Source: Gigantopelta aegis
Taxonomy: Eukaryota; Mollusca; Gastropoda; Neomphalida; Peltospiridae
NCBI RefSeq assembly: GCF_016097555.1
Contig: NC_054712.1
Span: 48,713,818-48,777,817 of the forward strand
Length of the DNA: 64,000 bases
Direction of reading: 5' to 3'
The notes below the pieces were generated by a model, which ran no database searches, was not told the DNA's origin, and saw nothing but the letters and a program-made list of their open reading frames with translations. Shown here piece by piece: positions 23,961 through 37,800 of this stretch (positions within the stretch are counted from its first letter, which is position 1; every line of letters begins with the position of its first letter). A program made the position numbers and the translations under genes.

Positions 23961-25083
23961 ATATTATAATTACAATAAAAACATTATTTGATTTTTTGTT
24001 CCAATTAATAAATGTATAATACCATACTTTTTAACTTTAAAATTGTTTACTTTTTGTGCAACTACATATGTTATAAATATGTGTGTATGTGCCATTTTTT
24101 GTGCGTTACAATATAGGTTAACATATTTGTACAACAACCCTACCACAATGATTTTCAATACCCAGTCAAAATAAAAACAAAACATATAAACTATACTTTT
24201 CTTTATATTATAACTAAACTTAGTAAAAAAAATAAAACACCCTGAGATAGGCAGTGAAAAGAACTTTTCCATAGGGTCTTTACCAGCTAAAAGGCTATTT
24301 TTGGTATTTTTCGGGGAGGGGGGGGGGGCAACTGTTCCCTACCCCTCTACATTTTTTTTTTTTTATTAATACAGAAATACAACTGTACATAACTATGAGT
24401 AACAAATTGATGATGAAGAGATCAATGCAATAATAACTACAACCAATCACAGCTTACAAAGAATTTTTCACAGTTACCACAAATCACATTATAAAAACAT
24501 TACATGTATTTATGACACAGGTATTAGCTTAACCTAAAATTATGTATTCCAGTAATAAGAAAACAGCTTTTTAAAAAAACTATTTTGGGTGTTATTTACT
24601 ACAGTACCAATAAAAAAGATATTGTTTTTATACATTTTATTTTATGTGCGTTGTTTAATGTAAGATATATGCAAATGTATTTTTAAAAAACCCAAAAAAC
24701 CCATTTTCATTATTGCCTATAATTAATTTTTAAAAATCAGCTTACATTTTCAGATTATCTATTAAAAACAGGTAAGAAATCAGAAGAAAAACAAATCATA
24801 TTTACTACAATACAGGAAAGTTACCTATTAGCAAAATACAATTTCTCACATTATTACAATTGCGTACAACCGTAAAACAACCCTCATAACCAACCAGAAT
24901 TAAAAAATCACATACATGAGATCAAAAGGCAATATTTCACAGAACTCGTAGCAAAATAAATTGGAATTATTTTCAGTCAAACCATCAGTAATATTAGATT
25001 CTGAATGGTCAGCAGGCAAGATTGGTTTCTTACTAGATTATAATTACTGGATTAAAGATAACAAATCAACAATACAATACAAC

Positions 25084-25273
25084 CTATAGTCCATCCCATC
25101 CTCCTACAAAAACGTGTTTTGTAAATATTTAGTTTAACACATGAAAAAAAGTAAAAGTGTTTTGGAAATAACAAAAAATACTATATTTATGTCCAATTTT
25201 GAAAACAATCCGCTCCGAAATAAATAACTTGTAGTAAATTCCAAAGAATGAAAAAAAGGCATTCCCTGTGGAA
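25084..25273. mobile_element. MITE with TATAGTCCATCC termini, copy 1
   Basis: The element starts TATAGTCCATCCCATCCTCC and ends near GGACTGTAG. A related 161-bp copy lies at 38600-38760. Both share CCTCCTACAAAAA, a TTGTAAATA stretch, AATAAATAA.TTGTAG.AAATTC and the inverted GGACTATA end. Confidence 0.7.
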
Positions 25274-25687
25274 AGGACTGTAGAATATTTATTTAAGGTA
25301 CAGCCAACCTTTTGTTAGTATTCCATGCCTGGGTTTTTTCTGAGTGTTAATGACATTACTCATTGAATAGAACTGCCATGAAGGCTTGACTAATGTTCAT
25401 TCTGAACAGGTCATATGATCTCACAGATTCATACTATCAATATCATCATGGAATTACAGATCCCTTATGAGCAAATCTCTTCTCCACAGTATTATTCACA
25501 ACCATGGCATTATCATCACTCTCACATGACCGGCTTCAGTTTAGTCTCTGCAACCGTGACATTGCCACCAGTATAATTTTTCCATCAACCAGTTCGACAA
25601 TGCAACTCGGAAGTTGTGAAAATGTAGACGACAAAAGCCGGAACAGAAGAATATTGCTTGTCAAAAAAACCCAACTAGTCTTGCATT

Positions 25688-25828
25688 CTACAGCGTGGAC
25701 GTCGTCATCAGATTAGTTTGTTCACCATCACCATCATCCTCGGACTCGGACTCTGATGGCACTGCTCTGACGTCCTTGTACCATTTGTTAGTGAGCGTGT
25801 TCATCTGGTTCTTACCGTCACGCACCTC
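25688..25828 (-). CDS. SLC9A8: SLC9A8 exon 16 (terminal)
   Basis: 47 codons including TAG at 25690-25688. It opens in phase 0 after TTTTTTCCAG. It encodes the tail end [14 protein letters not shown] followed by a Ser/Glu/Asp cluster, the counterpart of the human TLTNKWYEEVR...SEDDEQ tail. It is separated from exon 15 by a 16,145-bp intron, which is easily missed by gene predictors. Confidence 0.93.
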   Translation of the reverse strand, partial: EVRDGKNQMNTLTNKWYKDVRAVPSESESEDDGDGEQTNLMTTSTL

Positions 25829-28800
25829 CTGGAAAAAACCACAAAAAACCCCAGAAATCATGGGACCGAATTTACAAAACCTGTTTTTGACTTATATGTA
25901 TGTAACTACATACATTTACAATGCTTAAACACCTGCGTTTAAGAAAAACAGGCTTCGTAAATTCGGCCCATGGTGATTAGTAACACAGTTGCACATCCAC
26001 TTATTTGGATATCAGATTATTGTATATTTCAGATATAGGAATATGTTTGTTGTGCATAGAACCATTTGCTGTTATAACAATACAAAATTCAAGGGTTAAC
26101 AGGATGTGTATTTTATACGGGTGGGCAATATTACTGGTGTACCAGTTTATTGCAATTGAAAAGTCTCATCACAAATGTTCATAAAACATATTTTGGTGTA
26201 TAATTTCATTTTTTTTTAAACAAACATTATTGGCCAACTAGGTGTAAACTTTTATCTTTTTATTGCCAGGGGTGGGGTATTTAATTTGTAAATAATTTGA
26301 ATATATAAATGATGTAACTGAATAGTATAATAATAATACTAATTAGTAGTAGTAATAGTATTTTATAATAATAATTATTATTTTGTTGTTGTCGTAGGTG
26401 ACAACAGCCATGCAGCAGCCCCATGTGACTTGAAAGAGTGTGTCAACATAATGGACAGAGTTAGGAAGATTGCCATGAATAAATTCAAGTCAGCCATTGT
26501 TGCAGCTCTTAGAAATGTCCACTTGCTGCCATCTCCTTCTACACCTTATTTTTAGGCTCATATCCAATTACGGTTCAAGCACGCTGTCCTGGCATACATC
26601 TCGGCTATCTGGGCTGTCTGTCCAGGACAGTGGGTTAGTAGTTAATTGTTAGTGATTAGTGAGAGAGAAGAGGGTGTAATGGTCTTACATCTACCCATTG
26701 AGTCATTAAAACTTGCTCTGGGTGGGATCCGAATCCTGTACCTACCAGCTTTATGTCCGATGGCTTAACCACGACGCCACCAAGGCCACCAAACACACTT
26801 GTTCCTCGTTTAAAATTGCACAGTTAAATACATTTGCAATTTACAATCATTTATAGGTAATGGCTATATTTACCTTTCAAATTACACAAATAAATAATTA
26901 AATACATTATGTGAAGATAAAATGTTATGGTTTTTACTGGCAAGTTGTTAAATTCAGTAATATGTTTCGTATTTGTAGTTATTTAATTTTGTTAATATTT
27001 TTTAATCCAGGGATCAGCTCAGCTGAATGATTTGAATGTTGATGAGCACATGAACTACACACACAACAGCAGTGTTCAGGGACTCCAGAAGTCATCAGCC
27101 GATGTCACTGAAGATACATTGCTTGAAAGAGTCAATAAATCTCATTTGTTTAGTTTAATGCAAATGAGTCTACAGATGTTTCTGTTCATCAGATCATCAT
27201 TGTGTATATTAGATTTTTAGAAACTATTTGTGGCACATATACCGGCCAGACAAGAGCTTTTAGAAACTATTTGTGGCACATATACCGCCCAGACAGAGTT
27301 TTTAGAAACTATTTGTGGCACATATACCGGCCAGACAGTTTTTAGAAACTATTTGTGGCACATATACCGTCCAGACAGAGTTTTTAGAAACTATTTGTGG
27401 CACATATACCGCCCAGACAGTTTTTAGAAACTATTTGTGGCACATATACCGGCCAGACAAGAGCTTTTAGGCATTAAGCAGTTGGATGTTGCTGATGCTG
27501 ATAGTATAACAACAGCATTGTTGGAGATGTTGAAATTGAAAGACATAAATGAAGATGGTCTAGTTGGGGCCTCTGTTATGACAGGAGTACAATCTGGGGT
27601 AGTGGCTAGGCTTAGAGAAGTAAAGCCAAGCTCTGTTATGACAGGAGTGAAATCTGGGGTAGTGGCTAGGCTTAGAGAAGTAAAGCCAAGCTCTGTTATG
27701 ACAGGAGTGAAATCTGGGGTAGTGGCTAGGCTTAGAGAAGTAAAGCCAAGCTCTGTTATGACAGGAGTCAAATCTGGGGTAGTGGCTAGGCTTAGAGAAG
27801 TAAAGCCAAGTCTGTTAGCTACTCACTGCATTGCTCACAGATTAGCTTTAGGTTGTGGGGCAGTAGCTGATCAAGTTCGGTAGCTTGTCAAGTTTCAGGA
27901 AGTTTTGTTAAAATATTTTCACAAATCTCCCAAAAATATAGCAAAGTTGGAAAATATTCAGGAAATAGTGAAAATCAGCCAGGACACTAGACTAAAACAG
28001 GTCTTTCACACTAGGTGGCTTAGTTTCAAATGGAGTGTACAAGCTGTTGTAGATAACTATAGCAGTATAGTCAGTGTATCCTTGGAAGATCGGAGTGTAA
28101 AGACCCTGTCAATGTACAGATCCATTACGAGTTACAAATTTCTATATGTTGTACACTTCCTTGCAGACATTCTGTCACACCTGGCTATACTGTGCAAGTC
28201 ATTCCAAACCCACTGTTGTACTCTCCAGTAAAGATAATGGAAAAGTTGACAGACAGTAAGTCAGGTCCCAATAATATGTTAAACTTTCTTACCAGAGTAC
28301 CTACCTCTCCAGTCACGAACACTCTTGGATTAGTCTGCTCTGGGTCTGAGTTAAATAGACACAATCAGGGATGGGGTAAACCAGAGGAAGGAAGTAAAAT
28401 CAGCATGTGAGCAGTTTGTGGGTAATTTGATTGGGAATCTAAACGACCGATTCACCGATAAAGGGGATGTGATGTTGTCAGCTCTAACCAAGCTATTTGA
28501 ACAATCACTCATTGTTGGTAAGGGTAATTTGATTAGGAATCTAAACGACCGATTCACAGATAAAGGGGATGTGATGTTGTCAGCTCTAACCAAGCTATTT
28601 GAACCATCACTCATTGTTAATAAGGGTAATTTGATTAGGAATCTAAACGACCGATTCACTGATAAAGGGGATGTGATGTTGTCAGCTCTAACCAAGCTAT
28701 TTGAACCATCACTCATTGTTAATAAGGGTAATTTGATTAGGAATCTAAACGACCGATTCACCGATAAAGGGGATGTGATGTTGTCAGCTCTAACCAAGCT

Positions 28801-31800
28801 ATTTGAACCATCACTCATTGTTAATAAGGGTAATTTGATTAGGAATCTAAACGACCGATTCACCGATAAAGGGGATGTGATGTTGTCAGCTCTAACCAAG
28901 CTATTTGAACAATCACTCATTGTTGGTAAGGGTAATTTGATTGGGAATCTAAACGACCGATTCACCGATAAAGGAGATGTGATGTTGTCAGCTCTAACCA
29001 AGCTATTTGAACCATCACTCGTTGTTAATAAGGGTAATTTGATTAGGAATCTAAACGACCGATTCACCGATAAAGGGGATGTGATGTTGTCAGCTCTAAC
29101 CAAGCTATTTGAACCATCACTCATTGTTAATAAGGGTAATTTGATTAGGAATCTAAACGACCGATTCACCGATAAAGGAGATGTGATGTTGTCAGCTCTA
29201 ACCAAGCTATTTGAACCATCACTCATTGTTAATAAGGGTAATTTGATTGGGAATCTAAACGATCGATTCACAGATAAAGGGGATGTGATGTTGTCAGCTC
29301 TAACCAAGCTATTTGAACAATCACTCATTGTTGGTAAGGGTAATTTGATTAGGAATCTAAACGACCGATTCACAGATAAAGGGGATGTGATGTTGTCAGC
29401 TCTAACCAAGCTATTTGAACCATCACTCATTGTTAATAAGGGTAATTTGATTGGGAATCTAAACGATCGATTCACAGATAAAGGGGATGTGATGTTGTCA
29501 GCTCTAACCAAGCTATTTGAACCATCACTCATTGTTAATAAGGGTAATTTGATTGGGAATCTAAACGATCGATTCACAGATAAAGGGGATGTGATGTTGT
29601 CAGCTCTAACCAAGCTATTTGAACCATCACTCATTGTTGGTAAGGGTAATTTGATTGGGAATCTAAACGACCGATTCACCGATAAAGGGGATGTGATGTT
29701 GTCAGCTCTAACCAAGCTATTTGAACCATCACTCATTGTTAATAAGGGTAATTTGATTGGGAATCTAAACGATCGATTCACAGATAAAGGGGATGTGATG
29801 TTGTCAGCTCTAACCAAGCTATTTGAACAATCACTCATTGTTGGTAAGGGTAATTTGATTAGGAATCTAAACGACCGATTCACCGATAAAGGGGATGTGA
29901 TGTTGTCAGCTCTAACCAAGCTATTTGAACAATCACTCATTGTTGGTAAGGGTAATTTGATTAGGAATCTAAACGACCGATTCACAGATAAAGGGGATGT
30001 GATGTTGTCAGCTCTAACCAAGCTATTTGAACCATCACTCATTGTTAATAAGGGTAATTTGATTAGGAATCTAAACGACCGATTCACAGATAAAGGGGAT
30101 GTGATGTTGTCAGCTCTAACCAAGCTATTTGAACCATCACTCATTGTTAATAAGGGTAATTTGATTAGGAATCTAAACGACCGATTCACCGATAAAGGAG
30201 ATGTGATGTTGTCAGCTCTAACCAAGCTATTTGAACCATCACTCATTGTTAATAAGGGTAATTTGATTGGGAATCTAAACGACCGATTCACAGATAAAGG
30301 GGATGTGATGTTGTCAGCTCTAACCAAGCTATTTGAACCATCACTCATTGTTGGTAAGGGTAATTTGATTAGGAATCTAAACGACCGATTCACAGATAAA
30401 GGGGATGTGATGTTGTCAGCTCTAACCAAGCTATTTGAACCATCACTCATTGTTGGTAAGGGTAATTTGATTAGGAATCTAAACGACCGATTCACAGATA
30501 AAGGGGATGTGATGTTGTCAGCTCTAACCAAGCTATTTGAACCATCACTCATTGTTAATAAGGGTAATTTGATTGGGAATCTAAACGATCGATTCACAGA
30601 TAAAGGGGATGTGATGTTGTCAGCTCTAACCAAGCTATTTGAACCATTACTAATTGTTGGTAAGGAGGAGCTGTTAGATGACTGCACTACAGAGGTTTCC
30701 AAATATTTGGGCAGGTGCGGGGATGGGCCAGTAGGTGTGGCAAAGAGTGAGATACAGAGTTTTTTGGCATTTGCTAAAATACAAATAAACGAAAATAAAA
30801 GGATGTTTCAGTTGGTACAGCAAACAATGCAGTTGGCCATCAAGAAGAGGGCCACATATCATTGAGTGTGTAAGGCTGCCCAGAGGCTGCCCACAGGCTG
30901 ACAGTGGTACCAGTGTCCACAGTGGACTGTGAGAGAGGCTTCAGTCGCCAAAACATAATAAACACAGATTTACGAAACAGCCTTTCCACTAAAACTCTGG
31001 AACATCTAATAACATATCCTAGAGTGTGTAAGGCTGCCCAGAGGCTGATAATGGTACCAGTGTCCACAGTGGACTGTGAGAGAAGTATTTATTTGTAATG
31101 AAATAGATTAAGTGACAATAAACAGTAAAAAACCGGCCTCAGTGGCGTCGTGGCAGGCCATCGGTCTACAGACTGGTAGGTACTGGGTTCGGATCCCAGT
31201 CGAGGCATGGGATTTTTAATCGAGATACCGACTCCAAACCCTGAGTGAGTGCTACGCAAGGCTCAATGGGTAGGTGTAAATCACTTGCACCGACCAGTGA
31301 TCCATAACTGGTTCAACAAAGGTCATGGTTTGTGCTATCCTGCCTGTGGGAAGCGCAAATAAAAGATCCCTTGCTGCCTGTCGTAAAAAGAGTAGCCTAT
31401 GTGGCGACAGCGGGTTTCCTCTAAAAACAGTGTCAGAATGACCATATGTTTGACGTCCAATAGCCGATGATAAGATAAAAAATCAATGTGCTCTAGCGGC
31501 GTCGTTAAATAAAACAAACTTTACTTTTTTTTATAAACAGTAAAAATTAAATAACAGTAACAATGACTGAAATTAATAGTGCTGGCATACATGGTTTAGT
31601 TTGTGCTATTAATGTACAATGTATACTTTTTGGATTTTGTGTTTACAGAGTGTGTATTTATTATTGTGCTTCCTGTTATTATTTATTTATTTATTATTCA
31701 TAAGGTTCAACATAACTGAGTTAATAATAATCATATGAAGCACACGTGTAATAACAAGTGTAATGACGTAATTTTGGGAAGCGACATCACAACATGACGT

Positions 31801-34800
31801 TGCTTCTCCAGTCCTAACTCAGACTGTGCATTTTAAATATGACGTCATTTTGTTGTCTCCTTCTAGTTGTGGCTGAAACATTTTTAGTTGAGTTGGATAA
31901 TAAAGAAATTATTACACTTGTGTGAGTCGTAACGATCATACCAATCTCGTGTCAGGATTCATGTATCACCCTCGCTTTTGTTCGTGCAATACAAAAATCC
32001 TGACACTTTTTTCGTAAAATCAGTATGACACACAAACTCATATAGGTAGTACTATACCAAATAACTTCCGGCTGGGTCAAAGTTCGAGGTGCACCGAACT
32101 TTTGATAGAGAAGTGAACACCACAAGTCCTGTGATTGGTTATAAATGTGAGTGTGTTGGTTGTAAAAAATAATAGTTTCATCTAGGTAAAATAAATGTGC
32201 AATTTTATTTCATCTAGTACCAATGTGTCAAGTAGCCTTGTGCTTGAAACATGTATGGGGTACCTGTAAAAAAAAGTACTCAAATTTTGTGCGAAACTAG
32301 GGTAGTCATAGACGCTACCCGTTATCTCAGAAACGAGCAGCTTGACCCCCATTTTTTTCTGATTCACTTTAAGTGGTAGTATTTATATCCGTGGCGTTTA
32401 TGTCGGTTGATACGTTGCAGGTAGGAGTTTTAGCCGTATATGTTACTATTGTCGTCTATGGGATTTGATTTGGTAGTGTACACCCTATAGCACATATTCA
32501 GTGCATAATAAAAAATATTATGATTTTGTCATTTTATTTAATTAAACTATACTGGTTGATTAATTAGCCATCACTCGATCATGCAAGTTCACAATGACCT
32601 TGACCGTGACAATAATCTCTGTACATGGCTCTGAATGGAGTTTGAATCAAATTTAGCACTGAAGAAAAGTTGGTTTTGGCCTATAATTCATACTGTAAAG
32701 ATTTCTATAATTTCTTTTTACATGGTATTTGACTTGCCATATACAACTGCTCTTAAATATGGTATTATATATAGGCAACCTGAACTAAGATTTTAATAGC
32801 AATTTATTTTTATATTAAAAATAGCATGTGCCAATAGTGGGTTAATGTCTTTAGTTTCCATTAACATTGTTAATTTTTTATGTATGAAATTCTGAAAACT
32901 CAAATTTGTAAAGAAGTTGATTTTTATTGTCATTTTGACATATTTATAGGGTGCTAAGTTATATTTTAGACAAATTTGTAGTTTTATGCAAAATTTAAAG
33001 TAAATTTGAAGAAAAACTTTACCAAAAACATAATTAAATTTGTTGTCACTATTGTGCCTTCTGTTCTTTTTTGTACATAACAATAAGGTTGTTAAACATA
33101 TACTTAGATCTCCAGATCATTTTTGTTTCTTAATAATCACTTAGTTAGCTCTCATGAAAAGCATTTTGAGTTTATACTAGATTCAGAACCAATTTTTTCA
33201 GATTTGATTATCTGCCTTGGATTAAGTTGATAATTTATTTTATTGTTAAAGCTGTATTACCTAATGTTACTAGCTAAATAAAATGCTGGATTACAGATTG
33301 TAGGAATACATCTAATGTACATATTGTATTCATCCGGATTAGAAAATAATGCAAGAAAATAGATGTTCGGGTAATTTTGTCATTTAAAAATAGTTTTTTT
33401 CGGTAATTAATCAAAAATAAATGTGTTAAAGCTGCATGATTATTCCAGATATCACAACTATTAAAACCTCCAACTACAGTAGGCTATAAATAAAATATAG
33501 TCAGGAATATTGGTGGCTGCCATTGGTTTTGATGGTTCATTATGAAAATCAGCATGGCCGATGGATTTGAAATTCCCACACCTGGTAACTTGAAGACACC
33601 CACACCCAGCATACAGGATTTCCTCCCAACACTAATGTTCAGGACATTAAGTCATTACTTCATACAGGTACAGTCATGTTTGTGTTTCCTTCCTCAGACA
33701 GTGTATTTTTTTAATACTGATATTTCTTTGATGTACCTGTTAAGGTCTTCATAATCTAGGGGTCAATCAAGTGCATGTGTTTTAATGGAATTCTTTAAAG
33801 GGGTAGAGGTACTCTGACTATCTTTGTTGTCTCTACATATATACCTGAGTACACACACCCAACTGAAAGTAAATATCTTCAGGAGTTTTATTTTAAAACA
33901 TTTTGTTGTTTAATATGACATATTGCATTTGTACAAAACTATATGCAATATATATGCTTTTTGAGGGGTACATTATATTAGGTTGCACTGTAGAAACAAC
34001 AGTTTCAGTGAGGTTGTCAGTTTATGTCAGAATACACCAGATCCTGGTTGTCATAAAGACACATAGCTGGACACTTTTTGAAAAATGTATGTTATCAGTA
34101 TAGGTAGTACTATACCAAATAACTTCCGGCTGGGTCAAAGTTCGAGGTGCACCGAACTTTTGATAGAGAAGTGAACACCACAAGTCCTGTGATTGGTTAT
34201 AAATGTGAGTGTGTTGGTTGTAAAAAATAATAGTTTCATCTGGGTAAAATAAATGTGCAATTTTATTTCATCTAGTACCAATGTGTCAAGTAGCCTTGTG
34301 CTTGAAACATGTATGGGGTACCTGTAAAAAAAAGTACTCAAATTTTGTGCGAAACTAGGGTAGTCATAGACGCTACCCGTTATCTCAGAAACGAGCAGCT
34401 TGACCCCCATTTTTTTCTGATTCACTTTAAGTGTAAGGGGTGGTAGTATTTATATCCGTGGCGTTTATGTCGGTTGATACGTTGCAGGTAGGAGTTTTAG
34501 CCGTATATGTTACTATTGTCGTCTATGGGATTTGATTTGGTAGTGTACACCCTATAATAATCTCTATATAGTTATAACTTGTATATGGTGGAGAAACTGA
34601 ATTGACATAATTAAAATGGACCTTCAAACAATTGACTGATAGTGCTGATTATATTCAATAATAACAAACATGTTTGACATGTGCTGTTTATACTTTTTGG
34701 ATACTGTATGTGATTTATGAACTGATATGTTTATGTTGAATTTATGTACTTTTATGCTGTACACAGTATCGCTGCAGTGATGACTGGTTTTATGTACACG

Positions 34801-37800
34801 TATACAAAAATTAAAATATGAATAAAATTAAATTGTAGTTGATCCAAATGGCATCGTTTTTTTTTATTTTTTATAAGAAACAAAGAGCTGAAAAAGTACT
34901 AAATTGGAATATTTTAGCTAAATTTAGATTTTGCTAAAGACTTTTAATTTTGGCTAATGAAAACCATAACTGGCTAAATTTTTGGCTACAATACATAGCT
35001 ATGTTTAATAAAACTTATTTATACACATATCATATTACAAAAATTACTGGAAATATGCAGCCCTAATAGTTTAATGTATTTTCGGTTATTTGAATATAAA
35101 ATTATCCTTTAAAACATAGGAAAGTTTATGTAGATGGATTCAAACATTACATCGAAGATAAGCTATTATTAGAAAAATATATGTATTACAAGAATTGTTT
35201 ACATAAAGAATTTGACGAAAACTGGGAATGTTGGTTAAGATTTCTGGAAAATATTTAAACGACCAGCCTGATTTTTTCTATAAAAAAGACCATGGTTGTT
35301 TGTTTTACAATGTTGCTGGTTTGGAGGAAATACTTATTTCAGTTTTTTGTCCTTCCCTTTCTCTCCTTGCTCCATGACATATTCTGTGTATAATTGCTAT
35401 GTATGTTAATGGTTGGGTCCCAACCCTGACATTATCTATTATTTTTCTGCGGCAATACAAAAAAGAGAAAAAAAGTTTACATAGATCTATGTGTACAGAT
35501 TAATACATTCAATACTATTTAAGTTTGTTGATAAAAGAAAATACTGGTAAGGACTTGTTTTTTCATTTATTTTAGACAACTAGTTATCAATCAATAAATT
35601 CTCAAATTACACCTTAGCAATGAATCCCTGAACGAAGCATTTCATCGCAAAAAAGGGAGACAATCAACGTTCAAAGCAGTCGGTCTTTACTGCCAGTTTG
35701 TTTAATCTAGAAATACATGTCAAATCTTTTTCTTTTCTGTGAATTGTTGGCGACGGTAACAAACAAAAGCTGTTGGCGGCTAGAGTTATTTTTAGAGGGA
35801 TCTTTTGATGACATGATTTTTCACCTTCAGCTCATATTGTGAGGCCCTATTTGGTATAACCAATTATTAGGATTAATGTTTTGATTGTTAAATGCCAACA
35901 AAGGATATGTTGTAGCAGATTAAAATTCTTAGCAAATTGGATTAATCATGTTTTGGCCATAAATACTGACAAGAATATATATCATTTGATCAGGTTAACA
36001 TGACAAATAAACAGAAACAAAACGAGGTGGTGTAAAATTCTTATTCAGAAAACTCAACAGGCAGAGATTGCAAAGAAACTTGGATGTTGGCAACCACATA
36101 TTTCATGAATATCCAACATGCATGATGAGATATGTGCTCAATATCTCTCCAATGCCAATTCAGAAAGAGAAACACAGAGAACGGGGGAAGACCTTATCAG
36201 AATGGTTTATCATCGCCAGACAAAAAGACATTCCAATATTAGCAAGAGATCTGACAGAAAAGATGGCGGTAGAAGATTTTAATCCAACAATGGATGGCTC
36301 TCCTGGTAGAAAGAAAGAAATGCAATTGTCTACAAGAAAACTTCAAGGTGGGAAAAAGGATGCAGTCGTCTCAGATGCTGACAACTGGTCGAAGGAAGGA
36401 AATGTTTTATTTAACGATGCACTCATGACATTTTATTTACGATTATATGGCGTTGGACATATGGTTAAGGACCACACAGATATTGAGAGAGGAAACCTGC
36501 TGTCGCCTCTTTTCGATTAGCAACAAGGGGTCTTTTATATGCACCATCCCACAGACAGGATTGCTAATACTGGCTGGAGTGAGTAATAGCCCAATAGGCC
36601 CTCTGATGGGGATCGATCCCAAACCGACCGCGCAACACGGGAGTGCTTTACCACTGGGCTACGTCTCGCCCCGACAAGTGGTCAAAGACAATCCTTCCCG
36701 AAGTTCTACAGCAGTACAAGGCTGAGGATGTCTACAATGCTGACGAGACGAGACAACTGGTCAAAGACAATCCTTCCCGAAGTTCTACAGCAGTACAAGG
36801 CTGAGGATGTCTACAATGCTGACGAGACGAGACAACTGGTCAAAGACAATCCTTCCCGAAGTTCTACAGCAGTACAAGGCTGAGGATGTCTACAATGCTG
36901 ACGAGACGAGACAACTGGTCAAAGACAATCCTTCCCGAAGTTCTACAGCAGTACAAGGCTGAGGATGTCTACAATGCTGACGAGACGAGACAAGTGGTCA
37001 AAGACAATCCTTCCCGAAGTTCTACAGCAGTACAAGGCTGAGGATGTCTACAATGCTGACGAGACGAGACAACTGGTCAAAGACAATCCTTCCCGAAGTT
37101 CTACAGCAGTACAAGGCTGAGGATGTCTACAATGCTGACGAGACGAGACAACTGGTCAAAGACAATCCTTCCCGAAGTTCTACAGCAGTACAAGGCTGAG
37201 GATGTCTACAATGCTGACGAGACGAGACAAGTGGTCAAAGACAATCCTTCCCGAAGTTCTACAGCAGTACAAGGCTGAGGATGTCTACAATGCTGACGAG
37301 ACGAGACAAGTGGTCAAAGACAATCCTTCCCGAAGTTCTACAGCAGTACAAGGCTGAGGATGTCTACAATGCTGACGAGACGAGACAACTGGTCAAAGAC
37401 AATCCTTCCCGAAGTTCTACAGCAGTACAAGGCTGAGGATGTCTACAATGCTGACGAGACGAGACAAGTGGTCAAAGACAATCCTTCCCGAAGTTCTACA
37501 GCAGTACAAGGCTGAGGATGTCTACAATGCTGACGAGACGAGACAACTGGTCAAAGACAATCCTTCCCGAAGTTCTACAGCAGTACAAGGCTGAGGATGT
37601 CTACAATGCTGACGAGACGAGACAAGTGGTCAAAGACAATCCTTCCCGAAGTTCTACAGCAGTACAAGGCTGAGGATGTCTACAATGCTGACGAGACGAG
37701 ACAAGTGGTCAAAGACAATCCTTCCCGAAGTTCTACAGCAGTACAAGGCTGAGGATGTCTACAATGCTGACGAGACGAGACAAGTGGTCAAAGACAATCC

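Larger units (their letters stand above)
18540..25687 (-). other. AT-rich DNA downstream of the SLC9A8 stop; possible long 3' UTR
   Basis: No coding exon was seen on either strand. Several AATAAA-type signals exist on the minus strand, including near 25290 and near 18585, so the 3' end of SLC9A8 could be short or several kb long. The stretch also holds a SINE fragment, two MITEs, a fold-back and two tandem arrays that are listed separately. Whether it is transcribed cannot be told from sequence. Confidence 0.35.
27002..31085 (+). pseudogene. ZNF862-like hAT-family pseudogene with internal amplifications
   Basis: Segments of a ZNF862/KIAA1586-like hAT-derived protein occur in order on the plus strand. 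They are [138 protein letters not shown] and the hAT-C dimerisation segment [22 protein letters not shown]. An in-frame TAG at 27881-27883, at least two frame changes (about 28200-28420 and near 30870) and three internal tandem expansions show it is dead as a gene. It lies antisense inside SLC9A8 intron 15. The zinc-finger N-terminus was not found. Confidence 0.85.

Noticed and set aside
28351..30702. 783-codon minus-strand open frame
   Set aside because: It is the shadow of the 22-copy 102-bp array; the real homology (ZNF862-like) is on the plus strand.
35119..35262. 47-codon plus-strand frame [14 protein letters not shown]...
   Set aside because: Short, without recognised homology or splice signals; probably chance or ancient repeat debris.
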